From Melioribacteraceae bacterium (GTDB lineage Bacteria > Bacteroidota > Ignavibacteria > Ignavibacteriales > Melioribacteraceae), in the NCBI GenBank assembly GCA_016927595.1, contig JAFGMI010000030.1, positions 1-64,000 of the forward strand: 64,000 bases of DNA. Reading direction: 5' to 3'. The first letter of the stretch is position 1, and each line of letters starts with the position of its first letter. Shown piece by piece: positions 1 through 9,859 of the stretch. A model generated the notes under the pieces. That model did no database searches, was not told the DNA's origin, and worked only from the letters and a program-made list of their open reading frames with translations. Both the position numbers and the translations under genes were made by a program.

Positions 1-75
1 AATATTATTTGGAATTCATCAGATTGGTCAGGAATTGTCTGAGATAAATTTGATATATAAAAGATAATATAGTAC

Positions 76-211
76 TGGCTACAACACACAATATAGCCAA
101 TAAGGGTTTCAGTGGTATGCGAAGGGTTGTAGTCCGCTTCAACTTTTGTGTAGTTGGACAGGAAACTACTCCGCAATCCCTTACGGCACATACACTCAAC
201 CGTTGTGCCCA
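76..211. repeat. attC-like imperfect palindrome (possible integron cassette recombination site)
   Basis: A 136-bp imperfect inverted repeat. Outer arms TGGCTACAAC (76-85) and GTTGTGCCCA (202-211) are near-complementary. Inner arms GCCaaTAAGGG (96-106) and CCCTTAcGGC (178-187) pair almost fully. This nested-stem, spaced-arm layout with a terminal GTT is what attC sites of integron cassettes look like. However, the terminal GTTGTGC departs from the GTTRRRY consensus and I see no integrase. An ATG with a signal-peptide-like start lies 20 bp beyond the right arm, as expected for a cassette. It could equally be a decayed MITE-like element. Confidence 0.35.
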
Positions 212-231
212 ATAATAAGAAACAGCAAACA

Positions 232-291
232 ATGAAAAAAAACATCATCATACTAAGATTATTCTTCATTTCTATCCCGTCTTATAATTAG
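232..291 (+). pseudogene. Truncated signal-peptide stub (19 codons)
   Basis: ATG at 232 opens a 19-residue frame, MKKNIIILRLFFISIPSYN, with a basic N-terminus and a hydrophobic core, then TAG. It looks like the first part of a secreted protein whose remainder has been lost. Its place just after the attC-like palindrome suggests a broken gene cassette. It is very short, so it may be chance. Confidence 0.25.
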
Positions 292-309
292 AATTTATTG
301 GATTCGATT

Positions 310-516
310 ATGGATTTTATACTCAACGATTATTTACCCAATCGTGTTCTGACCAAAAACCTCTATATACAAAATAGAACTAATAATATTCTACTTTCTG
401 ATGGTAGTTTGTTTTGTGAACTTCTTAAAAAAGATACTGTTTACGAGACTCAACTGTGGAATGAATTGATAACAGCCTTTGATAGCCTAAATAATCAAGA
501 ATGCCTATTCATTTAA
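310..516 (+). CDS. Hypothetical small protein (68 aa), possibly a gene remnant
   Basis: An open frame of 68 codons from ATG 310; a TTG four codons earlier is also possible. I recognise no domain, signal peptide or membrane segment. The composition (many N, L, Y) is compatible with a real AT-rich gene. It ends inside the start of the recombinase remnant and lies in a decayed mobile region, so it may be a fragment of a larger gene or spurious. Function unknown. Confidence 0.25.
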   Translation: MDFILNDYLPNRVLTKNLYIQNRTNNILLSDGSLFCELLKKDTVYETQLWNELITAFDSLNNQECLFI

Positions 517-1423
517 ATAATCTGTTTGAAGTTTTCAGGAATCCATTTTACTACGGAGAATTTGAATTTCCCGGAGGCAGTGGAAACGGGTAAAAGGGAC
601 TTCATGAGCCGATGATAACAAGGAACGAGTTTAACAAAGTTCAGCATCTACTTGGGAAAAAAGGAAGACCTTGTCCTAAGCAACACATCTTTCCATTTAC
701 GGGTATGATTAGATGTGGTGAGTGCGGCATGATGGTAACCGCAGAAATCAAAATTAAAAAGTGTAAGAATGGTAACAGCCATAAATACGTGTATTATCAC
801 TGTAGTAAAAGGGGAACGACAAAATGATATCAGAAACAATTGAGGTAAAAAAGCTCGAGGAGCAGATAATTGATTATCTAAAACAAATTATACTCCCAAA
901 ACAGATTGTTGATTGGGCGGTAAAAATCATTCAGAGTAATGATGAGATAGATAGGGTGACTTATATGCATCAGCTCGACGTTTTAAAGCGAAGTAAATTA
1001 AAGATTCTGAACAGATTGAAATCCTTACTAGATCTTCGTCTGGATAATGAGCTATCAAAGGAAGACTATGAAATTAAAAGAAACGAACTTGATGTTGAAC
1101 TTCGAAGGCTCGATACATCAATTGCGGAACTTGAGGTCCGTTCAGGTTCAAGCTCGACAAGAGCTGAGGAAGCTTTCGTATTCTCTAGCGAGGTGCTTAA
1201 ACGGTTCAGGAATGGAAGTGATATTGACAAAAAGCTGATACTGGCTTCAATCGGTTCGATCCTGAAATTAATTGACAGAAAACTTGATTTAGAGATTAAA
1301 AAACCATTTTCCTTGATTGATGCATCTTCATTGGTCACAGACCTAAATAACGCAAATATGAGCAGGTTCGAATCTGATGATAACCATATAAATAGGGGGA
1401 CAATGGTGATTTGCTATGGTTAA
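495..1423 (+). pseudogene. Large serine recombinase, C-terminal remnant (broken)
   Basis: Three pieces read as the recombinase and zinc-ribbon parts of a large serine recombinase. Piece one (495-590) contains the family-typical NPFYYGEF. A TAA at 591 sits in frame where the family normally has an aromatic residue before KG. Piece two (594-828) continues in the same frame with HEPMITRNEF and a zinc-ribbon CGEC...C pattern (MIRCGECGMM, YYHCSKRG). It stops at 826 and the sequence resumes in another frame (824-1423) with IEVKKLEEQI and a long charged coiled-coil of about 190 residues. The catalytic N-terminal resolvase domain is not visible upstream. One nonsense codon, one frameshift and the missing domain make this a pseudogene. 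It ends 11 bp from the 3' end of a tRNA gene, consistent with an old integration there. Confidence 0.8.
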
Positions 1424-1434
1424 AGGAGAAGATG

Positions 1435-1508
1435 TACCCACGACAGGATTCGAACCTGTGACCTACAGTTTAGGAAACTGTTGCTCTATCCTACTGAGCT
1501 ACGTGGGC
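1435..1508 (-). tRNA. tRNA-Arg (anticodon CCT)
   Basis: Read on the minus strand the 74 nt fold as a standard cloverleaf. The acceptor arms are GCCCACG and CGTGGGT (one G-U pair, discriminator A). There is a D arm with GCTC/GAGC, an anticodon stem ACAGT/ACTGT around the 7-nt loop TTCCTAA, and a T arm ACAGG-TTCGAAT-CCTGT. The anticodon is CCT, reading AGG. CCA is not encoded. Its 3' end faces the recombinase remnant, so it is a likely integration target. Confidence 0.95.
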
Positions 1509-1548
1509 ATAATATAAAAAGAACCTGTCCTACTGTCTGGAAGGCGTA

Positions 1549-1564
1549 TCCGTCTGCAGACGGA
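1549..1564. repeat. 16-bp perfect palindrome TCCGTCTGCAGACGGA
   Basis: A perfect 16-bp palindrome lies 40 bp upstream of the 5' end of the tRNA-Arg and 194 bp before enolase. It has no T-run, so it is not an obvious terminator. It could be an operator, a dispersed-repeat fragment or part of an old element boundary. The rest of the 1509-1757 gap shows no gene and must hold the promoters of the tRNA and enolase. Confidence 0.5.
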
Positions 1565-1703
1565 AGCTGCTTTGCTGATAAATTAAGCTGTGCAAATATA
1601 AATATTAGGTCTGTAAACTGGAAACAGTTTGTAATTCCATTAATCGTAGTATGTTAAATTATTATTATAAAAACCCGATAGTTTACGGTATAATTGAATT
1701 TAG

Positions 1704-3050
<1,347 letters not shown>

Positions 3051-3082
3051 CGGAATTCTGAATATCTCGGTTTTGTCTGAGG

Positions 3083-3110
3083 GCGCCCTTGATGGGGCGC
3101 TTTTTATTTT
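3083..3110 (+). terminator. Rho-independent terminator after eno
   Basis: GCGCCC (3083-3088), loop TTGATG, GGGCGC (3095-3100), followed by TTTTTATTTT. It is 33 bp after the eno stop and 27 bp before the next start. Confidence 0.85.
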
Positions 3111-3136
3111 TTGCAGAAAATATTTTTAGAGGTACT

Positions 3137-4519
3137 ATGCCAGTTCACACTATTCAATCAATAAACAATCTGATCAAAAAATATAAAATAGAAGTAATTG
3201 ATTTAAAATGTATTGATCTTGTTGGCAGATTACATCATATATCGCTACCCGTCAATAACAATGTTATAAAAAAACTGGTTCAGGAAGGCGTTGGCTTCGA
3301 CGGATCAAGTTACGGTTTTCGTAAAGTTGAAAACAGCGATATGATCTTAATACCCGATCTTGATACCGCAGTAATAGATCCTTTCCGCGATGCCCCGACA
3401 CTGAGTTTTTATACTCATATTCATCTGACCGACAGCAAGCGCTCATATTTTAAACAGGATGGGCGGTATCTGTCGAAACAGGTGAGAAAGTTACTCAAAA
3501 AAACTACCGGAGCCGATACTTCCTGGTGGGGACCCGAATTTGAATTTTATATTTTTTCAAATGTCGAGTACGATACCAGAACCTCTGCCTCGTTTTATAA
3601 AGTTGAACATGCCGAAGAATTCTATAAACGAGCTTATCATGCTGCAAATCCTTTCGATATTTACGATGATTTCAGAGACGAAGCCTGTAAGTATTTTAAG
3701 CATTTCGGAATAGATGTTAAATATCACCATCACGAAGCAGGCGAGCGAGGTCAACAGGAGATTGAAACATATTTCAGCGATCTGTTAACAACAGGCGATA
3801 ACATAATTACTGCAAAATATATTCTGTTTAATCTTGCTCAATTGCATGACTTGTTCATCACATTTATGCCGAAACCAATGTATCATCAGGCTGGTAACGG
3901 AATGCATTTCCATTTGTATCTTACGAAGAATGGAAAGAACGCTTTTTATAAGACAGGAGAGTACGGTAACATAAATGAACTGGGACGTTTTTTTATCGGC
4001 GGACTTTTAAAGCATGGTCCTGCTCTTTCAGCTTTCACTAATCCAAGCACAAATTCTTATAAACGGCTTGTACCGGGATTTGAAGCACCAGTAGCTCTAA
4101 CATACGGACAAGGGAACAGAGCTTCGGCGGTAAGAATTCCGAAATATATATCAAATCCTCAGGAAACAAGGTTTGAATACAGACCGCCGGATGCAACTGC
4201 TAATCCTTATCTCTGTCTGACTTCAATGCTTCTTGCTGGAATTGATGGTGTTGTCAATAAAATTGATCCTGTTAAGGAGGGCTTCGGACCGTTTGATAAG
4301 TTTCTTGAAGGCTCTGAAGCCGGTAATGCAGTTAAGTTTTTACCCAGGAATCTGGATGAAGCCCTTGATGCGTTAAAAGAAGATTATGATTTCCTGATGA
4401 GGGATAATATATTTTCCGAAGAGCTGATCGATCAATGGATAAAAACCAAAGGTGAAGAAATTAAGGCAATAGGTACAATGCCTCACCCGTTCGAGTATAA
4501 AATGTATTTTACATTATAA
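3137..4519 (+). CDS. glnA: Glutamine synthetase type I
   Basis: Makes glutamine from glutamate, ammonia and ATP; cytosolic dodecamer in the family. About 460 residues. The beta-grasp domain has GFDGSSYGF. The catalytic domain has WWGPEFEFY, HHHEAGERGQQEIE, GNGMHFHLYL (ATP/metal), NPSTNSYKRLVPGFEAP (glutamate site) and RFEYRPPDATANPYL. In the C-terminal third I do not see the NLYDLPPE-type tyrosine site used for adenylylation in enterobacteria, and that segment looks shortened. Regulation is therefore probably of the GSI-alpha type by feedback. The start at ATG 3137 follows AGAGG; the frame reads back into the eno terminator. It ends at a hairpin shared with the converging kinase gene. Confidence 0.93.
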   Translation: MPVHTIQSINNLIKKYKIEVIDLKCIDLVGRLHHISLPVNNNVIKKLVQEGVGFDGSSYGFRKVENSDMILIPDLDTAVIDPFRDAPTLSFYTHIHLTDSKRSYFKQDGRYLSKQVRKLLKKTTGADTSWWGPEFEFYIFSNVEYDTRTSASFYKVEHAEEFYKRAYHAANPFDIYDDFRDEACKYFKHFGIDVKYHHHEAGERGQQEIETYFSDLLTTGDNIITAKYILFNLAQLHDLFITFMPKPMYHQAGNGMHFHLYLTKNGKNAFYKTGEYGNINELGRFFIGGLLKHGPALSAFTNPSTNSYKRLVPGFEAPVALTYGQGNRASAVRIPKYISNPQETRFEYRPPDATANPYLCLTSMLLAGIDGVVNKIDPVKEGFGPFDKFLEGSEAGNAVKFLPRNLDEALDALKEDYDFLMRDNIFSEELIDQWIKTKGEEIKAIGTMPHPFEYKMYFTL

Positions 4520-4524
4520 ACGAG

Positions 4525-4549
4525 GTCCCTTCTAACATTTTGAAGGGAC
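4525..4549. terminator. Hairpin between converging glnA and sensor kinase
   Basis: GTCCCTTC (4525-4532) and GAAGGGAC (4542-4549) form an 8-bp perfect stem with a 9-nt loop in the 32-bp gap between two converging genes. There is no long T-run on either strand, so termination strength is uncertain. Confidence 0.5.
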
Positions 4550-4551
4550 GT

Positions 4552-6798
4552 CTAATTGAAAGTAACTGTAAATTTCGATCCTGATCCCTTGCTGCTTTTT
4601 ACATCAATCGTTGCGTTATTGATTTCGCAATAATTTCTTACCAGCGCAAGTCCTAGTCCGGTACCCTCAAAACGGCGGGTGTATCCTTTATCCTCCTGCG
4701 AAAAGGGTTCAAATAACTGAGGCAAATATTCATCTGATATGCCTATACCGGAATCCTCTACAGTAACCGAAATTTCCCCTTTTTCATTGATACCAGTATA
4801 AACATTTACGCTTCCGTTACCCGTGTACTTTATTGCGTTGTCAATAAGGTTTACAAATATCTGTGTTACCGAATATTCATCAATCTTGAGTAAGTAATCA
4901 TCTGCGGTATTATTTTTAAAATTTAGTTTTAATCCCTTTACTTTAGCAGACACCTCAAATTCCTGAATTACAGGTTTAATTATTTCCTCAATCAGGTTAA
5001 TGTTTTTAAATTGTGCCTGGTAAGAGTTGGTTTGTACGGAGGACATATTCAGTATGAGGTCAATTGTTCTGATAAGTCTTTTACCGCCAAGATCCATCAT
5101 ATCGAAACTGATACTTAACTCATCGTCTATTTTTCCCTTTAACTCGGATTTCAGCAGATTTGAAAAACTTAATATACTGTTTACCGGTGTTCTGATTTCA
5201 TGAGACATTTGAGCAAGGAATTCGGACTTTAATTTATTTGATTTCTCGGCTTCCTCTTTTGCTCTGATCGTTAAGTTCTCAAAATTCTTTCTTTCCGTAA
5301 TATCATGCTTAATACAAATATAGTGGCTGATTTCCCCGTCGTTGTTTTGAACGGGTGTTATAGACATCTCCTCGTAGTAAATTTCACCATTCTTTCTCTT
5401 ATTCTGGATTTCTCCGAACCACACTTCACCGAATAAAATTGTCCGCCATAGATTGAGATAGAAATCATCATTGTGTGCACCCGATTTGAACAAATTTGTA
5501 TTAGCACCAATTAATTCTGAATGATCGTAACCGCTGATTCTCGATACTGCTTTATTGCACCAGATAATTTTTCCTTTTTTATCGGAGATAAGGATACCGT
5601 TATAAGCCGAATCCATTGCACTTTTCTGAAGATTAATTTGTTCTTCGGCATATTTCTTCTCTGTTGTTTCAGAGCTTAATCCCTGGTATATAAAATCGTC
5701 ACCCTGTTTTTCAATTAAAGTTAATCTGTCATTAAACCATCTCCAACGATGATTAATATCCTTCAACCTGTAATCAACCGAAGTTGATCTGTTTTCGGCA
5801 GCATTTTTTAATGCCAATTCATAATTAGGAAGATCATTCGGGTGAATTAAACTGATCCAGAATTCCCTGTTGCTGTATACCTGGTCAAGTTTATATCCCA
5901 ATACTGAATAAAGCCTGGGTGAGAAATATATGGCTCCGTTTTTTAATGAGTAGGTGTATATTATCTCCGGTGAATTTTCAACTAAGGTACGGTACCTTTT
6001 CTCGTTCTCTTTTATAATATCTTCAACGTTCTTTTTATGTGTCATATCCTGAAAAACAAGTACAACTCCAAGAATATTCCCCTTTTCATCTTTAATAGGG
6101 GCTGCCGAATCCATTATTGGTCGTACAGTTCCATCCTTCGCTATTAACGCAGTATGATTTGCAAGACCAATTTTATTGCCGTCTCTGAGAATTTTGCTGA
6201 CCGGATTTTCAGCAGCATCTCCGCTGATTTCATTTACGATTCTAAAGAAGGAAGTAAGATCTTTCCCGATGGTTTCTCTCATAGAATAACCTGTAAGTTT
6301 TTCCGCCACCGGATTCATAAACGACACTTTACCATTTGTATCGGTTGCGATAACAGCATCACCTATACTGTTAAGAACTGTGCTTAGCCATTCATCCTTT
6401 TCTCTTATCCTTTTCTGCGATTCGTATTTATGCATAGCCATTTCAATCGATATCAATAACTCCTTTTCCTGAAACGGTTTAATAATGTAACCGAATGGCT
6501 CTGTTAATTTCACCCTCTGGAGTGTGTTTTCATCCGTGTATGCAGTCAGGAATACGACCGGAACGTCATTAGTTTCTTTCAGAATTCTTGCTGTCTGAAT
6601 ACCGTCCAGCTCGCCTTTTAACATTATATCCATCAAAACCAGATCGGGCAGTGCTTCATTGATTTTAACTAATGCCACTTCGCCGGAACTTGCAGTTCCA
6701 CAAACCTGATAACCTAAATCCAGCAGTCTGTCGTGAATTTCAAGCGCTACTATGTTCTCATCTTCTACTACAAATATTTTTTTGTTCTTGGAAACCAT
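4552..6798 (-). CDS. Hybrid sensor histidine kinase: receiver, three PAS domains, HisKA, HATPase
   Basis: Cytosolic signalling protein of 748 residues with no membrane segment. Domains in order: a receiver (about 8-122) with acidic pair E12/D13, phospho-acceptor Asp57 in DLVLMDIML and the conserved Lys in IIKPFQEKEL. Then come PAS domains at roughly 135-250, 270-380 and 395-505, the last followed by a PAC-like segment. The HisKA domain has His533 in QMSHEIRTP, and the ATPase has N box LIDNAIKY, G1 DSGIGI and G2 GTGLGL. It lies 86 bp downstream of another kinase in the same direction. A receiver at the N-terminus of a kinase suggests that it accepts phosphate from that upstream kinase and relays it onward. 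It has no DNA-binding output, so the final target is not visible here. Confidence 0.9.
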   Translation of the reverse strand: MVSKNKKIFVVEDENIVALEIHDRLLDLGYQVCGTASSGEVALVKINEALPDLVLMDIMLKGELDGIQTARILKETNDVPVVFLTAYTDENTLQRVKLTEPFGYIIKPFQEKELLISIEMAMHKYESQKRIREKDEWLSTVLNSIGDAVIATDTNGKVSFMNPVAEKLTGYSMRETIGKDLTSFFRIVNEISGDAAENPVSKILRDGNKIGLANHTALIAKDGTVRPIMDSAAPIKDEKGNILGVVLVFQDMTHKKNVEDIIKENEKRYRTLVENSPEIIYTYSLKNGAIYFSPRLYSVLGYKLDQVYSNREFWISLIHPNDLPNYELALKNAAENRSTSVDYRLKDINHRWRWFNDRLTLIEKQGDDFIYQGLSSETTEKKYAEEQINLQKSAMDSAYNGILISDKKGKIIWCNKAVSRISGYDHSELIGANTNLFKSGAHNDDFYLNLWRTILFGEVWFGEIQNKRKNGEIYYEEMSITPVQNNDGEISHYICIKHDITERKNFENLTIRAKEEAEKSNKLKSEFLAQMSHEIRTPVNSILSFSNLLKSELKGKIDDELSISFDMMDLGGKRLIRTIDLILNMSSVQTNSYQAQFKNINLIEEIIKPVIQEFEVSAKVKGLKLNFKNNTADDYLLKIDEYSVTQIFVNLIDNAIKYTGNGSVNVYTGINEKGEISVTVEDSGIGISDEYLPQLFEPFSQEDKGYTRRFEGTGLGLALVRNYCEINNATIDVKSSKGSGSKFTVTFN

Positions 6799-6884
6799 AT
6801 TTCACCAGCATTTACAGAAACGGAATTTTCCTTTTTATTATCGATACTTATTTTGTGATTTAAAGTATATAACCAAAGCTCTTT

Positions 6885-8891
6885 TCAATTCTTTACTCTT
6901 ATCTTAAAAAATGTACCATTTTCATTTTCTATGGTCAGATCTGCATCAAGCTGATCAATTAAGTTCTGAACGAGCTGCAAGCCCAGTGATTTAGTTTCTT
7001 TTATATTCAGATCCTTCGGCAGTCCGATACCATTATCGCCGATCTCAATCTCAAGCTGATTATCAAATGTTCTTAAAATGATGTAAACATTCATTTCAGT
7101 TTCTGCTTTAAAAGAATCGGGGAAGGCATATTTAAAGGAATTTGAAAGCAGTTCGTTTATTATTAGTCCGAGAGGTATTGCAGTTTCGACCGACACGAAA
7201 ACCTGTTTGAGATCATAAATTATTTTTATGTTTTTCGACGAGGTTTTATACGAATTTGAGACGAATACACCAAGATTTCGTATGTATTCCGAAAAATTGA
7301 CCGATGACAGATCATCTGAATTATAAAGTTTTTCATGCACCAAAGCCATCGACTTAACCCTGTTCTGACTGTCGGCAAAAATTGCAAGTGATTCGGGATC
7401 ATCAATTTTACGTGACTGCAGGTAAAGTAAGCTCGAAATTATCTGAAGATTATTTTTAACTCTGTGGTGTATTTCTTTAAGCAGAACAACTTTTTCTTTT
7501 AATGAATCCTGCAGATTTTTTGCATGTTCCGATAATTGCTCTTCGAGCCTTGACTGAGCAATTGCGATGGCAAGCTGCGATCCTATTTCAATTATTATCG
7601 AAATTTCGTCTTCACTGAATGAATTCGGTTCATTGCGCGCAATAATAAATTCGCCGAGAATTTCATTCTGAATTTTCATGGGAAATGTTGTATATGACTT
7701 TAAACCAATATCATACATTTTCTTCTCAAGAAAGGTAAGGCTGAGTTCCTTATCCAGGTTTTTCTTGTATATTAAATTTAATCCGTTGAATTTATCAATG
7801 TCCTGTACGGAATCGATTGAAATTTCCTCTGATATGCTTGTTAATTCGTCACTTATTTTTGTCATTGAATGAATTGAAGCCGTATAACTTTCGTTATCGT
7901 ACATCATTATACTTATTTTATCGAAGTTCAGCAATTTCGCATTGAGAGTTTTGAAGGTGTCGAAAATAATTTCCTTGGTTGATTTGGCTGAAATTATATT
8001 TCTGTAAATCTCCTGAAGCGCTTCAAGCCTTAGAGTATATTTGTTAAGTGAATTCTGCGTCTTAATTCTTTCCTTTACCTCTTTCATCAGTGCAGCATTT
8101 GTTTCGGCAAGTTCGGCAGTTCTCTCTTTTACGCGTTGTTCAAGTCTTGTTCTTGAATCGTTCAATGCAACTGTCATTTTATTTACCGAATTCGATAAGC
8201 TTTCAAGTTCATCGCCGGTTTTAATGCCGGATGTTACGCTTAAATTCCCCTCTGAAATTCTTTTAACGATATCATTCAGAAGCGTTATAGGTTTGGTGAA
8301 TCTGGTTGCGAAAAACAGTGATGTTATAAATCCGATAATTGTAAGAACTGCAGCTAAGAAAACTGTTCGGATAGTGATAGTATTTTTAGCTTCATAGTAA
8401 CTGTCGAGAGAGAGACCTACATGTATCCAGCCCCAATCGATGCCGGAATAAACAAAATTGTGCGAATAATTAAATACTTCCCGGTTAACAAGGCTTGAAA
8501 ATACAATCTGAGGATCGCTCGATTTATCGGGGAGCCAGAATTTATCGGTTAAATTATCAATTTCCCAGTTGTCCTTTTTAAACAGTATTGCGAAGCCGTC
8601 CCGCTTTACTATAACTATATATAAAATCGATTTGCTTCTTTCGATCAGATTAAGCTGAAAGTCTATTATATCATGATAATCTTCAATCATTAAAGAAGGT
8701 GCATTGGAATTTATAATCGACGATACCAAATCATTGGCTTCGGTTTTCATTCTATTTAAAATCACTTCATCCTGATAAGGCAGACTGAAAACGACAAACA
8801 GTATTATTGTGACAATGATCAGAATCCATGCAAAGATTGCTGTTTTAAATGCGATACTTTTCGACAGTATTGTGATTCTTTCTCTGTTCAT
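6885..8891 (-). CDS. Membrane sensor histidine kinase: periplasmic sensor, HAMP, GAF, HisKA_2
   Basis: 668 residues. A membrane segment at about 13-33 is followed by a periplasmic sensor domain of about 140 residues. A second membrane segment at about 178-200 leads into a HAMP domain and a coiled coil. A GAF-like domain lies at roughly 300-455, then a HisKA_2 phospho-acceptor box EIHHRVKNNLQ (His475/His476), then an ATPase domain with N box INELLSNSFKYAF and DNGIGLP. HisKA_2 kinases usually feed stand-alone receivers, which fits the REC-bearing kinase next downstream. It starts only 8 bp after a PhnD-like binding protein gene. The inference is that the two periplasmic binding proteins present a ligand to this sensor. 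Confidence 0.88.
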   Translation of the reverse strand: MNRERITILSKSIAFKTAIFAWILIIVTIILFVVFSLPYQDEVILNRMKTEANDLVSSIINSNAPSLMIEDYHDIIDFQLNLIERSKSILYIVIVKRDGFAILFKKDNWEIDNLTDKFWLPDKSSDPQIVFSSLVNREVFNYSHNFVYSGIDWGWIHVGLSLDSYYEAKNTITIRTVFLAAVLTIIGFITSLFFATRFTKPITLLNDIVKRISEGNLSVTSGIKTGDELESLSNSVNKMTVALNDSRTRLEQRVKERTAELAETNAALMKEVKERIKTQNSLNKYTLRLEALQEIYRNIISAKSTKEIIFDTFKTLNAKLLNFDKISIMMYDNESYTASIHSMTKISDELTSISEEISIDSVQDIDKFNGLNLIYKKNLDKELSLTFLEKKMYDIGLKSYTTFPMKIQNEILGEFIIARNEPNSFSEDEISIIIEIGSQLAIAIAQSRLEEQLSEHAKNLQDSLKEKVVLLKEIHHRVKNNLQIISSLLYLQSRKIDDPESLAIFADSQNRVKSMALVHEKLYNSDDLSSVNFSEYIRNLGVFVSNSYKTSSKNIKIIYDLKQVFVSVETAIPLGLIINELLSNSFKYAFPDSFKAETEMNVYIILRTFDNQLEIEIGDNGIGLPKDLNIKETKSLGLQLVQNLIDQLDADLTIENENGTFFKIRVKN

Positions 8892-8899
8892 TGTTGACT

Positions 8900-9853
8900 T
8901 TATTGTTTACGGAAAAACTTTTTATACTTTCTGTATAGTAACTCTGAAGCTTTAAGCGACTCGTTGTTTACCGAATACATTCTGCCGATTTTAAATAAAT
9001 TTAGAATTTGTTTTCCTTCTTCATCCTCATGTAAACGTACTGCAGCTTCCATTACATTCTTCATCACTGATTCATTGTTGTATTTGCTGACTGCAAATAT
9101 CTTTGTTACAAGCTCGTCAGAGCGCAGGAGCACAGTAATATTATTGGAAATCTGCGGGTTTAACTCTTTTAAAATTTTAAATGAATTCTCGGAAATAAGC
9201 GCGCAGTCTGTTTTTTTGAAAAATAATTCGTAAACAGCTTTTGATTCCGTATCCTGCATGATTATCTTATTGAAGAAATCGTCCGAATTAATTTTTTCAC
9301 TTTTATATAGTTCAGTATCAAGCCAAATTTTTATCCAATCCGAGTAACCCTGCTTTGAAATAGATATGGTTTTCTGCTTCAACTGTTTTAAGTCATTGAT
9401 GCCGGTCTGTTTATTGATCAATAAGACGTAATGGACAAAAGGACTTTCATTCGATCCTCCGGCAAGAAACGGTTCAAAATCATTTATTTGTCCCAGGTTA
9501 AAGTAATTATTTGTAAACATGCCCAGACTGTTAATTTCGTTCCGGGCAATTGCTTCATCCACTTCGTGCAAATTGTTAAATATTATATGCTTGAAATTAA
9601 TTAGCGGTCCCTTCATTTTTCTTATAAACGAATCTGTAAGCACCTTCATCGATACTTCAGCATCATTCATATTCACATCGGAGAATAACCCTGAAAGCAA
9701 TGCCATTTTAAGGGTATCGTTTTGTCCTGATAATATTGAAGGGGAGAGTAGCAGAAAAAATATTAATATCAGGCTATGTATCCTATGAGAGCAATTACTC
9801 CGCAACATAAGGGCAGAGTCTTGCTCAGAATATTTTCTTTTTAATTGAAGCAT
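8900..9853 (-). CDS. PhnD-like periplasmic binding protein, paralogue 2
   Basis: 317 residues with an N-terminal hydrophobic segment (about 28-44) ending near SGQ, so probably exported. The body resembles the PhnD/SsuA-type type-2 periplasmic binding fold: KMALLSGLFSDVN near the start and a central MQDTESKAVYELFFKKTDCALI, where a family of this kind tests whether the bound peptide is a gene product of a phosphonate-type transporter. No ABC permease or ATPase is nearby. It shares NPQIS, the D(T/S)ESK motif and a C-terminal GKQIL-F segment with the gene just upstream, so the two are tandem paralogues. The role is inferred as a ligand receptor for the sensor kinase 8 bp downstream. Ligand unknown. 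Confidence 0.65.
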   Translation of the reverse strand: MLQLKRKYSEQDSALMLRSNCSHRIHSLILIFFLLLSPSILSGQNDTLKMALLSGLFSDVNMNDAEVSMKVLTDSFIRKMKGPLINFKHIIFNNLHEVDEAIARNEINSLGMFTNNYFNLGQINDFEPFLAGGSNESPFVHYVLLINKQTGINDLKQLKQKTISISKQGYSDWIKIWLDTELYKSEKINSDDFFNKIIMQDTESKAVYELFFKKTDCALISENSFKILKELNPQISNNITVLLRSDELVTKIFAVSKYNNESVMKNVMEAAVRLHEDEEGKQILNLFKIGRMYSVNNESLKASELLYRKYKKFFRKQ

Positions 9854-9859
9854 ACTTAA

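Noticed and set aside
5-232. 75-codon frame on the minus strand with a hydrophobic end
   Set aside because: It covers the palindromic region and has cysteine- and arginine-rich composition unlike the neighbouring genes; no homology is recognisable.
1066-1338. Serine-rich frame on the minus strand
   Set aside because: It is antisense to the recombinase coiled-coil, which gives such serine-rich shadows.
8041-8397. 118-codon plus-strand frame inside the HisKA_2 kinase
   Set aside because: Antisense shadow of the HAMP/coiled-coil region; rich in S, F and V as expected from reversed kinase code.
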